The notes: generated by a model not told the origin, from the sequence alone. Positions 27,756 through 36,459 are shown, counted from the stretch's first letter. The stretch is 64,000 bases of DNA from Mesostigma viride (GCA_009746045.1 RPFO01000502.1:1-64000), one strand, 5' to 3'. Numbers and translations are program-made.

Positions 27756-29027
27756 TCACCCCCGAGCGGACAGGATGCCCGCGCCCCCCCGTGTACATCG
27801 GCGTCTCCGTCCGCGTGTATATCGGCGTGAACACCGCGTGTACCCCCTGTGCTGGACGTAGTCGTCCTCGTCGTCGCTCTCGAGCCGGTAGGCCTGCCTC
27901 TCGGCCTCCTCGGCGGCCTCCAGTCGCTCTTCGTGGGTGAGCGCGGGGGCGGCCTCTAAGGCGGCCTCGAGAGCCGCGGCGGCGGCGGCTTCGTCGTCGT
28001 CCCCACCGTACGGCATCGCCCTTCTGGCAGCCCTAGCGTTCGCCCTGTCCAGAGCTTCGGGGTCGCGGGCAAAGGCGTCAGCCCTAGCGGCAGCCGCGGC
28101 GGCAGCCCTCTCGGCGACGGGTACGGCGTCAGCTGTATCTATGACATCAAAGCGGTTTTGCGCGGTCTCGAGCCTCGCAATGGCCGCCGTGTGTGACGCG
28201 ACAGCCGCAACGGCGCGCATTCTGGCGACGGCCGCTTTACGGGCCAACTCCTCGGCGATGGCACGGGTGGCTCCGGGGTTAGCGGAGTGAGCCACGGCTC
28301 GGTCACGGGCTGCCGCACGACGCTCGAGCTCGTCCGCCTCGTGCAGGGCCCACCGGGCTTCACCCGCGCGGGCTCGAGCAGCGGTCATGGCGTCCTTGAT
28401 CTCCCGCGTCTGTCCGCCCGGAGCCATCCTCTCGACCCAGGCAGCGGCCGCCTCCAGACCGTTCGCCAATCTGGCCGCCGGTCTCATGTACCACCTATTT
28501 TCGTCGAACACCCCCCCTGCTACAGCAGAAGGCGCGGGGCGCGGGGCGGCAGTGGCGGACACGGGTCCATCAGCAGCAGCCGCAGCCCGCTCGGCGTCCC
28601 CAAGGGCTTTGTTAGCGGCCTTGGCCTCCGCTTTGAGTTTCGTATACTTATTGTGCGCGATGTCGGCCGCCAATTGCCATTTATCGTGACTGTGAGCGGT
28701 TTGTGTCTCGGCCGCTCTTTTTTGATGACCTTCCGACCTTTCTCTGGCCCGGCTCGCTTTCTCCTCTAAGTCCTGGGCGCGCTGTCTAAGCGCGTCAAGG
28801 TGCGATCGCGCGGACGCCGCCGATCCAGCTGCAGGGTCCTCCACCGCCGCGCGGAATCCGGTCGCCCTGACCCCGTGCGCCCGCCCCCCGCGCCTAGGCG
28901 CGCCCCGCCCCCTCCCCCTCCTCCCGCCCCCGTGGTGCGGGCACGCGCTCCTGCCGCCCCAGGTCTGCCACCCGCACCGGCCGCCCTTACCCGTCAACGC
29001 ACCGCAACGATCGGACGATACCGCCAT
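27756..29027 (-). CDS. Cys-motif family protein with long Ala-rich coiled coil
   Basis: The start chosen is ATG 29,027 (MAVSSDRCGALTGKGGRC), because the family Cys motif begins only 8 residues later; the frame is open for 10 more codons upstream. The motif continues WGGRSACPHHGGG. A Gly/Arg-rich linker follows, then about 300 residues of Ala/Glu/Arg-rich heptads (LRQRAQDLEEKASRARERSE, AARADAFARDPEALDRANAR), a predicted long coiled coil, and an Arg/Cys-rich end. About 423 residues. It could be a scaffold or DNA-associated protein (inference). No enzyme domain. Confidence 0.65.
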   Translation of the reverse strand: MAVSSDRCGALTGKGGRCGWQTWGGRSACPHHGGGRRGRGRGAPRRGGRAHGVRATGFRAAVEDPAAGSAASARSHLDALRQRAQDLEEKASRARERSEGHQKRAAETQTAHSHDKWQLAADIAHNKYTKLKAEAKAANKALGDAERAAAAADGPVSATAAPRPAPSAVAGGVFDENRWYMRPAARLANGLEAAAAWVERMAPGGQTREIKDAMTAARARAGEARWALHEADELERRAAARDRAVAHSANPGATRAIAEELARKAAVARMRAVAAVASHTAAIARLETAQNRFDVIDTADAVPVAERAAAAAAARADAFARDPEALDRANARAARRAMPYGGDDDEAAAAAALEAALEAAPALTHEERLEAAEEAERQAYRLESDDEDDYVQHRGYTRCSRRYTRGRRRRCTRGGAGILSARG

Positions 29028-29099
29028 CGCGCGAAACACGTATACAAAAAAGCGCACATAATTTTAAAACGCGCGCGCACAGCACCGCTCGAACGCTCT

Positions 29100-29665
29100 C
29101 GAAGACGCCCCGCATTGGATAGCCTTCTACCGACCAAAAAAGAGAAGACTATCCAACAAACCCCCCGCCAACACCGGCCCACGCATCCGTCACCAGGAAA
29201 AAAAAGAGAAGACTATCCAAACTCCCCCCCTCTCAAACCCCGCTCGACCACCGAACAAATTTAAGACGGCCTCTCCCGCCATTCTCGCCCGTCGGTCGTG
29301 GATAGCCTTCTCTTGGATAGCCTTCTTTTTGCACCACCGGCCAAACTATTACTCCCCATATACCCTACGCCCTATACCCTATACCCCCCTGAAAAATTTC
29401 CTTACGCCATAAAATACTTCCCTTTCATACCCAAAAAGAAGACTACCAAAAGAAGACTATCCAAACTCCCCCCCTCTTAAACCCTGCCCGACAGTCGAAC
29501 AAATTTAAGACGCCCCCTCCCGACATTCTCGACCATCGGTCGTGGATAGCCTTCTCATTGACAAAAAAAACGGCACGCGCCGAGAACCCTCTCTCGACCA
29601 AGATCGTGGATAGACTTCTCAAAAACGGGGGCGAGAAGAACATCCAACCTCTCCAGCCTCTGCCG
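29100..29665. repeat. Inverted-15-mer block, copy 1
   Basis: Non-coding. About ten copies of TTGGATAGCCTTCTC or its complement GAGAAGACTATCCAA in both orientations (for example 29,114, 29,142, 29,206, 29,298, 29,313, 29,451, 29,542, 29,606, 29,633). A subrepeat of about 97 bp occurs at 29,216-29,312 and 29,461-29,556. A diverged copy of the whole block lies at 30,720-31,275. Neighbouring inverted 15-mers could fold into hairpins. Confidence 0.8.
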
Positions 29666-29679
29666 ACACCCGACACGCC

Positions 29680-29775
29680 ACGACCTGCCACGTCCCGCCA
29701 CGTACTGCCACGACCTGCCGCGTCCCGCCACGAACGACGATAACGACGCTAACGACGCTAACGACGCTCAAAGCA
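29680..29775. repeat. Short degenerate minisatellite
   Basis: Repeats of CCACGACCTGCCACGTCCCG and then GACGCTAAC run side by side. No gene seen in this stretch. Confidence 0.6.
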
Positions 29776-29863
29776 CGCGCAGGAACGAGGGGTAGCCCTC
29801 GCGAAGCCTAGCAAGGGTTGTGGAGGTGCCGCGACCGCCTGAAAGGCGTGGTTCGCACTTAGA

Positions 29864-29974
29864 CTAGCCCGGGCCGACCCGACCCCCTGTCGGCCCTCTG
29901 TCAGCCCGCTTTTCAAAGTATGACAGCTGGCACTCTAATGCTGGCACACTAGCAGAAAAAAGTGTAGGTGTGAT
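29864..29974 (+). repeat. Left arm of perfect 111-bp inverted repeat
   Basis: Starts CTAGCCCGGGCCGACCCGAC and ends AAAGTGTAGGTGTGAT. It is the exact reverse complement of 35,811-35,921 over all 111 bases, enclosing 5.8 kb. The terminal CTAG is its own complement and could be a target duplication. Confidence 0.95.
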
Positions 29975-30175
29975 GCGCATCTGATCCTGGCCGGGGACAC
30001 CACCAGGGGGGCCCTGTCAAACTTTGACACCCGCTGTCAAAGTCCGGGCTCTTCCTGTTGGAAGGTACTTATATACTGTCACTTTAGATATTTTTTTTGC
30101 CCTTATGCTGTCAAACTCTGACACCTCCCCTGGTAACCACCGCTCGGCGTGTGATTATTTTTCAAAGTTTGACCC

Positions 30176-30490
30176 TTGTGCTGGCACCTGTCACCCCACT
30201 GGCCCCTGTCACCACCTGAATCGGTGTGTGATGGGGGCTTTTTGCATTTAGCCAATAGAAATCGGACACGTGGCACGTTGCATGCCTCTTCGCTGCCTGT
30301 CACCATCAGCAGCAGCGCGAAGCGCGCGGGATGTCGTTTGGAATCTTGCGTATCTTTGCTGGCATCTGTCACCCACCACTGGCCCCTGTCACCACCTGAA
30401 TCGGTGTGTGATCGGGGCTTTTTGCGTGTAGGAGGGTCTTGTGCTGGCATCTGTCACCCACCACTGGTCAGGGGACAGCGCCGCCCTTCC
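30176..30490. repeat. TGTCACC-type minisatellite, two to three units
   Basis: A unit beginning GTGCTGGCA(C/T)CTGTCACC and ending GGGGCTTTTTGC occurs at about 30,179-30,245, about 30,358-30,426 and, cut short, 30,440-30,475. The middle keeps CACCTGAATCGGTGTGTGAT. Multiple TGTCAAA and TTTGACA words lie just to the left (30,010-30,170). No gene seen. Confidence 0.7.
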
Positions 30491-30719
30491 ACAACCCCGG
30501 GGCGGGGTGTGCCGGGACGTAGGTGTGCTGTATACTTGCTGACGTCATCGCTCGTCTTTGCTCACGTCAGCGGGCACATCGACCGGGGTGGCAAGCACGA
30601 TCTTCCCGTCGCGCACAACCCACTTGGCGGCGGGCGTCCACCACTGCAGGCCGGCCCACCGGGGGGTGGCGGCCGCATCCATTAACCACTGCGGACATTT
30701 TTTTTTCGGGGGCTCTCAA

Positions 30720-31275
30720 CACGGCCCCGCCTTGGATAGCCTTCTCCGACCCAAAAAAGAGAAGCCTATCCAATACAACCCCTGCCAACCCCGGCCCATC
30801 CTTCCGTCACCAGGATAAAAAAGAGAAGACTATCCAAACTCGACCCCTGACAACCCTTGGTGGGGGGTCGAGTAAATTTAAGACGCCCTCTCCCGCAGTT
30901 CTCGGGCAATGTTCGTGGATAGGCTTCTCTTGGATAGTCTTCTTTTTCGGGCCCGGCCACAACTATTATTCCCCCCAGGCCTATACCCTATAGCCTATAC
31001 CCCCCCCCCAAAAAAATTCCTTACGCCATAAAATACTTTTTTTTTCTCTCCAAAAAGAAGACTACCAAAAGAAGACTATCCAAATTCCCCCCCTCTTAAA
31101 CCCTGCTCGACCGTCGAACAAATTTAAGACGCCCTCTCCGGGCATTATCGAGCAATGTTGTTGGATAGGCTTCTCCTTGACAAAAAAACTGGCGGGAGGT
31201 GAGGATCCCGTTTCGAGCGAGATCGTGGATAGGCTTCTCAAAAACGGGGGGGAGAAGAACATCCAAGCTCTCCCG
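30720..31275. repeat. Inverted-15-mer block, copy 2
   Basis: Same order of elements as the block at 29,100-29,665, including about ten 15-mers (30,732, 30,759, 30,822, 30,915, 31,068, 31,161, 31,225, 31,252 among them) and two 97-bp subrepeats (about 30,835-30,929 and 31,080-31,175). It is clearly diverged from copy 1, so the duplication is not recent. Confidence 0.8.
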
Positions 31276-31297
31276 GCGTTCCCGCCCCTTGGCGCCA

Positions 31298-31774
31298 CTA
31301 GCACTTGGCAAACCCCCAGCTGAAGAACTTCTTGGCCTTGCACCGCGCGCTCTTCTTGTCCTTGAACGCCTGCATCAGCGCCCCGCCCGGGGTGTGCCCC
31401 ACCACGGCCTTGGTGATCTTGGCGCCCGCCTTGCTGACCTTGTCGGCCGCCTTGTTGGGAATCATGCCAAACCCGCTCATGAGGCCGCCCAGCGCGGACA
31501 CGGGGTTCACGCTGTCCACGATCATCGTCTGCACGTTGGTGGCCATTCCGGGTATCGCCTCCTTGAAGCGCACGCGCTCGGCCTTCTCCTCAGGCGCGCG
31601 GGGGTCTACCGTGTTCGCGGGGGCCGCGGCCGTGCTGTCCGGCTCCGGGTTGGGGGTGGCCTCGTACGCCACGGCGGCTGCACCGGGGTCCGAGGGGGGG
31701 GTAGCGGGTTCGGGCATGTTACGCATCATGAAGATCACAAACAGCACGATGATCACGAGCAATAGCATGAACAT
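31298..31774 (-). CDS. Membrane-anchored protein, 158 residues
   Basis: The N-terminus MFMLLLVIIVLFVIFMMRNM is a strong signal-anchor helix with no cleavage site evident. A Pro/Ala linker follows (residues 25-65), then a conserved-looking region FKEAIPGMATNVQTMIVDSV, Gly-rich GGLMSGFGMIPN and a basic, Cys-containing tail (DKKSARCKAKKFFSWGFAKC). The protein probably sits in a membrane with its basic tail exposed. The gene starts 32 bases after the stop of the next membrane-protein gene on the same strand, so the two form a unit. No named family. Confidence 0.7.
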   Translation of the reverse strand: MFMLLLVIIVLFVIFMMRNMPEPATPPSDPGAAAVAYEATPNPEPDSTAAAPANTVDPRAPEEKAERVRFKEAIPGMATNVQTMIVDSVNPVSALGGLMSGFGMIPNKAADKVSKAGAKITKAVVGHTPGGALMQAFKDKKSARCKAKKFFSWGFAKC

Positions 31775-31805
31775 GGAGATGGATAATACTGCGATGGATA
31801 ATTAC

Positions 31806-32180
31806 TCAGCCCACTGTCGGCCCGCTGCTTGGAGTGGGGAGCCTGGCTAGCTTTACGGCCGCCACGGTCGGGGTGAAGTCCAGCGTGACGGGGCGACGCC
31901 ACATCTTGACCAGGAAATACACGAAGAACGCGAGGGTCACGGCCATCAACGCGTACAGTCTGAACATCGCCTCGTAGGCCGGTACAAACCCTTCTCCCTC
32001 TACCCCGTACGTCACCAGAAACCGGACTAGGGCCCCCAGCGGGGACTTCATAAAGTACTCCAATGCCCTGATATACAGGGGTACAGGGGTGGGCGGGGGC
32101 GGGGTATAGTACGTGCCGTCCGCCTTCATTTTTCGGCGCGGTACGTGCGTGGACCCGGGTGGGGACGTGCCCTCTTCCAT
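31806..32180 (-). CDS. Membrane protein, 124 residues
   Basis: Starts MEEGTSPPGSTHVPRRKMKA with a Pro-rich segment (TPPPPTPVPLYIRALEYF). One clear transmembrane helix lies at about residues 76-95 (YALMAVTLAFFVYFLVKMW), followed by RRP. The tail is short. Single-pass topology is predicted with the basic RRP on the cytosolic side. It is co-oriented and probably co-transcribed with the gene at 31,298. Codon use and compactness fit the virus-like block. Confidence 0.7.
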   Translation of the reverse strand: MEEGTSPPGSTHVPRRKMKADGTYYTPPPPTPVPLYIRALEYFMKSPLGALVRFLVTYGVEGEGFVPAYEAMFRLYALMAVTLAFFVYFLVKMWRRPVTLDFTPTVAAVKLARLPTPSSGPTVG

Positions 32181-32404
32181 CGTCTATATCTATTGCAAGG
32201 GACAAATTTGCAAGGGTCACGGGCCCTAGCGCTTCCCCCCCCGGCGCCTCCTGGTGCGCCGGACACGTCGTCGCGTGCGGTGTTGTTGCTGCTCGTGCAC
32301 CTCCACCACGAGTCGGTGGCCGCGAGTTTGCTCAGTTGGCCAAGGCATTCAAGTGAGCAAACTTTCGGCGCGCAACGCGCGGCTTGTTCAGGAACTACGG
32401 CAAA

Positions 32405-32565
32405 TCGAAAAATGCCTAGGCACTTTTGGATTCGCCTAGGCAGGACTAGATCTCAAATCTAAAAATGCCTAGGCATTTTTTCCGTGAACTAGATCTGAAC
32501 AGCAACGAATTGGTCGCAATAAAAATGCCTAGGCATTTTTAGATTTGCCTAGGCACTTTTGGATT
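32405..32565. repeat. Cluster of AAAAATGCCTAGGCA palindromes
   Basis: The perfect palindrome AAAAATGCCTAGGCATTTTT and close forms (AAAAATGCCTAGGCACTTTT, ATTTGCCTAGGCACTTTTGG) occur five times in 160 bases, with ACTAGATCT spacers. They lie between the left end of the element and the start of its gene, so they may be subterminal transposase sites or promoter elements. Confidence 0.8.
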
Positions 32566-32738
32566 CTCCGTCCTTTCTGAACAGCCGCGCATCAGTCGCA
32601 ACTACCGTTGTAGCGAGGCATTTTATGCGTGCTCGGCATTTTGGGTTTAACGGACTGCACTGCACTTTGAATTCAAACAGGTGAAAGCAACTGTTGAACA
32701 CGTTTTAAGGTGAGATCGGTGGGTGAGAACAAGCGGAA

Positions 32739-34851
32739 ATGGCTGACACAATGGGCACCGAAACCATGCAATTATGCGGGGGTGGTTGCGAAAACATGGT
32801 TGGCCCAGTCCACAAGTGCACGTGCGGCAAGTGGATGCATGTTTTTTGTGGTGTCGGCGTGGGAGAAGAGGGTTTTGGACAGACAATTCTGTGCAAGGAA
32901 TGCTGCGGCGATACGAAGGTCGCCAGGAAAGTCGCTCCGAATGACCTGGGCAATCAGCCTGATAGCGCGAAAGGAATCGACAAGAGGGCTGCTGATGACA
33001 AAGAAGCCCACTCTGATGGGGAAGAAGATGCTGAGGAGGCTGAGGATAGGGCCCTTCTAGCTGGGGACATGGCCATATTGGAAGGAACTGACCTTAACGA
33101 ACTGGACCGTGCCGTTTTAACTGGGAAAATGAAGCCCATGACAACTAAGGAGCAAGCCGGGACGGCGACCAATGTATTCAAGGGCACCAGAAAGCAGGTA
33201 CAGGGCGAAGTATTTTTGAAATCAGGACAGGCTGCCTGCTGCGGACTTTCGTTTTGCGGTATATAGCGGTCATGCATTCGCGGGAACTCGCAGGTTTCTT
33301 TAGCGCAGCATCCTTCAGTTAGTGATTCCTTTTTGCACTTCAATCTCTGCGGTGCTGCCACCACGCGGGTTGCACAGGGATGTGCTGGAGATGAGGGAGG
33401 CGACGGCGATGTCTATGCCAAGTGCGATGGTGATAGCGACGGTGATAGCGATGGGGATAGCGACGGCGATGGTGATGCCGATGGCGTCGCAAATCAGCAG
33501 CAAGATGGGAAGGCATCCGATACGTCCCATGAAACGAGAAATCAGGTAAAGAACGGCATAGTATGAAATCACGACATCGTGGCGACTTTAGTTAGTGGCT
33601 GTTTTGCAAATTTGTAAATTGCGGGGGGCAGCTTTCGACATGTTTCTTTGTTGCTGCATGTTTATATGTGCATGACGTATGTGCATTCATGCATTATGTG
33701 CAATCATTCATTGGTGCTGCCGGAACGCGTTACTTGTTACAGGGATGTGCCGGATCTGAACAAGGCGACAGAGATGCCGACACCAAGGTCGATGGTGTCG
33801 GCGATCACGTTGATGGTCAAACCGATGCCGATGCCAGTGACCATGGCCATGCCCACGGCGATGCCAAGGGCAATGAACATGGCCATCAACATGCCCATGG
33901 CAGTGGCCAGGGAGTGGCTGCGGGTGATGCACTGCTGCGTTCAGCTGACATCAACCAGGATTGTTCTGGGACAGCACCTACCATCGAGCGCGGCTCCATC
34001 TTTGCAAGTGCACGACCCCAAGCGACATACGTAGTCGTTTCAGTGGTTGAAGGTGCAGGCTTCTTCATGGCCAAAACCACAGTCTCCAACCTGAAGGGCC
34101 TTAAGCAACGCTCGAGTCAGCGCCCCATCATTGATGTAATGACCCCTGTGGTGTTTGTCAAGCTGCCCCTTGATGGCAAAGGCATGCCTTTCACCCAAGC
34201 TCTTGACGGAAACGGCAAGCCCTACGCGATGCCACCTGGGCCAGCTAGGGATGCCACCTTGGCAAATGGTGAAGGTCTCTTGGCCACGCTTGATGTGCAG
34301 CAGTTCTCCAAGTATCCGGCTGCGTTCTGCCGTGTGGGCAATGATTCAGCCCCTTTTCCTTTCGATGAGGCACCGGGATGGCAGTCTTCTCGCCCTGCAA
34401 AGGTGCCCAAGCTGGCATCACCTGTGCCAGCATCTCCAGCTGCCAGGCGTGCATCACTCACGCCAGGAAAGCCGGCTGCCCACAGGCGTGCATCCCTCGT
34501 GCCAGAATCGCCTGCCAAGCGTGCTTCACTCACACCGGAACTGCCAACTGCCAAGCATGCCCGCAAGGATAGAAAAGCATTCGTGGATCTTACGAACACA
34601 GAGACGCAATCCAAGCCTACAAAAAAGCCTAAATCAGAAGACTCACTTGGTGGCATGGGCGACGACATCATGGGCAAGGGCAAGGGTAGCGAGGGCAAGG
34701 GCATGGGCTGCACTGGCACGCAGGATGCCAACATGGGCATGTTTGGCATGCAGGGCATGAATAGCATGGGCACAGATGGCACGAGTATGGTTGGCATGGG
34801 TATGAATGGCACGGGAATGGGTGGCATGGGCGGCATGGGCAGCATGGGTGG

Positions 34852-34885
<34 letters not shown>

Positions 34886-34893
34886 ATGGGCAG

Positions 34894-34960
<67 letters not shown>

Positions 34961-34961
34961 T

Positions 34962-35008
<47 letters not shown>

Positions 35009-35009
35009 T

Positions 35010-35066
<57 letters not shown>

Positions 35067-35251
35067 CAGGCATGCCAGGCATGGGGGGAATGGGGGGCAT
35101 GGGGGGCATGGGGGCATGGGGGCATGGGGGGTATGGGGGGAATGGCAGGCATGGGGCCGGGCATGGGGGGAATATTAATGGGCATGGCAAACTGCAAATT
35201 AAAGGAACATTAAGAATGGCACTACAAAAGTGCTTACAATATGTATCATGA
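32739..35251 (+). CDS. PHD/RING-like zinc-finger protein with Met-Gly repeat tail (three exons)
   Basis: Exons are 32,739-33,197, 33,378-33,545 and 33,743-35,251, with GT...AG introns and all junctions in phase 0. Residues 13-55 hold C-x3-C-x9-C-x-C-x4-H-x2-C-x14-C-x2-C, a C4HC3 arrangement of the PHD type. Exons 2 and 3 both begin GCAG and carry Asp/Gly/His-rich repeats; they look like duplicates. Then come a globular segment (TYVVVSVVEGAGFFMAKTTV), basic Ser-Pro repeats (RRASLTPGKPA) and a long (Met-Gly)n tail encoded by GGCATG repeats. A nuclear, chromatin-type role is inferred. The spliced structure shows eukaryotic origin. Exon limits are predicted by eye. Confidence 0.65.
34800..35085. 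repeat. GGGCAT hexanucleotide repeat
   Basis: Nearly uninterrupted GGGCATGGGCAT units encode the Met-Gly tail of the zinc-finger gene. The antisense strand is open too, as Met-Pro/His-Ala runs, but that is only a by-product. Confidence 0.9.
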
Positions 35252-35414
35252 CTCAGCTGCAAATGGTGTGAGCTTGCATGAATTATTACTTGTTTCACTG
35301 AAATTATTCCAAGGAGTTGTTACAACTGGCATGGCATTTGTTTAGAATCAACGGCTGCCTCCCAAGCTCAGGCAGCCAGGAATTCAGGCTTTTGTACTAG
35401 ACCAGCGGGAATAA

Positions 35415-35415
<1 letters not shown>

Positions 35416-35446
<31 letters not shown>
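35416..35446. repeat. G homopolymer, about 30 bases
   Basis: An unbroken G run near the right end of the TIR element, bounded by AATAA and TTGACGG. Its length in the real genome is uncertain, as such runs are prone to sequencing error. Confidence 0.85.
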
Positions 35447-35447
<1 letters not shown>

Positions 35448-35810
35448 GACGGAATAATTGAATGGGCTAGGCCAAAAGGCTAATTGTATGCAGTTATTTC
35501 GTTGATTTTACGTTACTTTGTGAGTTTGGCACCCAAGTGAGCAAACTCTTGGCCAACTGAGCAAACTTGCGGCCACCAGCTCCACCCACTGCATCTGGTC
35601 GGCCGCTGCTTGGGCTATGGCCTGGGCCTGGGCCTGGGCGGCCATTTCGGCCTCGATTGCTCTTTGCCGTTCAACGACGCGCATATTCCTGCGCATGGCT
35701 TCAAGCCGGCGCTCGTACAGGTTGCGGTTGAATTGGTTGATCACGCCTAGATGATGACGGCCAGGCGGGTCGCCAGCCGGGAACATTCGTTTTACTGGCA
35801 TGATACCTAT

Positions 35811-35921
35811 ATCACACCTACACTTTTTTCTGCTAGTGTGCCAGCATTAGAGTGCCAGCTGTCATACTTTGAAAAGCGGGCTGACAGAGGGCCGACAGGG
35901 GGTCGGGTCGGCCCGGGCTAG
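35811..35921 (-). repeat. Right arm of perfect 111-bp inverted repeat
   Basis: Exact reverse complement of 29,864-29,974. Its outer end (GGCCCGGGCTAG) meets the truncated copia-like pol at 35,922. Confidence 0.95.
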
Positions 35922-36414
35922 CAGGCTCCCTAGCATGGGACTGAGGTGGGTGAACAGCATTCTCCTGGCAACCACAGTTCTCAGCCGCAGCCTGGCAAGC
36001 CTCCCACAAAGGCTCCCTACCTAGCTTCCAAGCAAACATTGCTGCCTGCCCAGAATGCCCAAACATGTGATGCAACCTATGGCCAGCCTCAGCATAGCTC
36101 AGCACTCTCTCAGTACTGACCTGGCCAGACGTCTGAACCGTGTGTGGGGACACATGATCCACTCCTGAGGTTCCAGGGCTTCCCTGCAGGCCGTCCTGAC
36201 GCCCCAAGTCAGGTCCTGCACCCTGGACCGCTCCAGGCCCTTCCAGCAAGGTCCCTTGGCCCTCCAGGCCAGCACCTGCTGGAGACCCACCACCTGCATG
36301 AGGCATAGGGAATTCAGCTGCAGCATTGTTATTGCAATCCAGTGGAAGAACAACATCTTTACACCCTTGGTGCTGCACAAGGGGCACACCCCCATCCTTA
36401 TGTACATCCAGCAC
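35922..36414 (-). pseudogene. Copia-type pol, N-terminal remnant
   Basis: The H...H...C...C motif of the gag-pre-integrase domain is visible in HHMFGHSGQAAMFAWKLGR and ACQAAAENCGC. The same block is in the pol of the longer element (HNMFGHATSL, ACQQAASRCKC). The coding match ends where the 111-bp repeat begins. Only about 165 residues remain. Confidence 0.7.
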
Positions 36415-36459
36415 ACCTTCCCCAAGGGGTGATTGACTATTTACAGGGGATGATGCTAG

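Larger units (their letters stand above)
1..32307. other. Giant-virus-like gene block, probably endogenised
   Basis: Closely packed short genes on both strands, ribonucleotide reductase, OTU protease, nuclease-like proteins, long fibre-like paralogues, several in-block gene families, a lone tRNA and small membrane proteins are content known from nucleocytoviruses and large phages. No capsid, polymerase, primase or packaging ATPase is present, so the family is not assignable. About a dozen genes are broken and at least three contain transposons. With eukaryotic retroelements on the same contig this points to an old integrated copy (inference). The right edge is blurred by mobile DNA from 29.1 kb on. 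Confidence 0.7.
32308..35579. mobile_element. TIR element carrying a spliced zinc-finger gene
   Basis: A 30-bp inverted repeat (32,316-32,345 and 35,548-35,577) matches at 29 positions (GGTGGCCGC, then AGTTTGCTCAGTTGGCCAAG). CTCCACC directly outside both ends (32,301-32,307 and 35,580-35,586) is a 7-bp, perhaps 8-bp, target duplication, as for hAT-like elements. The flanks belong to one virus-like gene. Inside are a cluster of palindromes, a three-exon gene and a 30-base G run. No transposase is recognised, so it is non-autonomous or of an unknown type. Confidence 0.75.
32226..35801 (-). pseudogene. Small basic protein gene split by the 32,308-35,579 element
   Basis: The 5' part starts at ATG 35,801 (MPVKRMFPAGDPPGRHHLGV) with a helical Ala/Gln-rich region (MAAQAQAQAIAQAAADQMQW). 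The 3' part, left of the element, is an Arg-rich tail (HRTRRRVRRTRRRRGGKR) ending at 32,226. The two flanks meet at the 7-bp direct repeat that marks the insertion. Such tails are usual in small DNA-binding virion proteins (inference). The start is 10 bases from the inner end of the 111-bp inverted repeat. Confidence 0.55.

Noticed and set aside
29795-29870. tRNA-like stretch GGGTAGCCC...
   Set aside because: No consistent acceptor and T-stem pairing could be made.
30545-30690. Small minus-strand ORF (MDAAATPRWAGLQWWTPAAK...)
   Set aside because: Protein-like composition but only about 45 codons, no neighbour support and no conserved motif; not listed as a gene.
29100-31275. CRISPR array from the regularly recurring 15-mers
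   Set aside because: Copies occur in both orientations with irregular spacing, and the between-sequences are themselves duplicated, which does not fit repeat-spacer arrays.
34222-35298. 358-codon minus-strand frame with Met-Pro runs
   Set aside because: Shadow of the GGGCAT repeat, which is open in several frames on both strands.
29864-35921. Polinton or virophage with 111-bp terminal repeats
   Set aside because: No polymerase B, integrase, capsid or packaging ATPase between the arms; only small genes and a nested TIR element.
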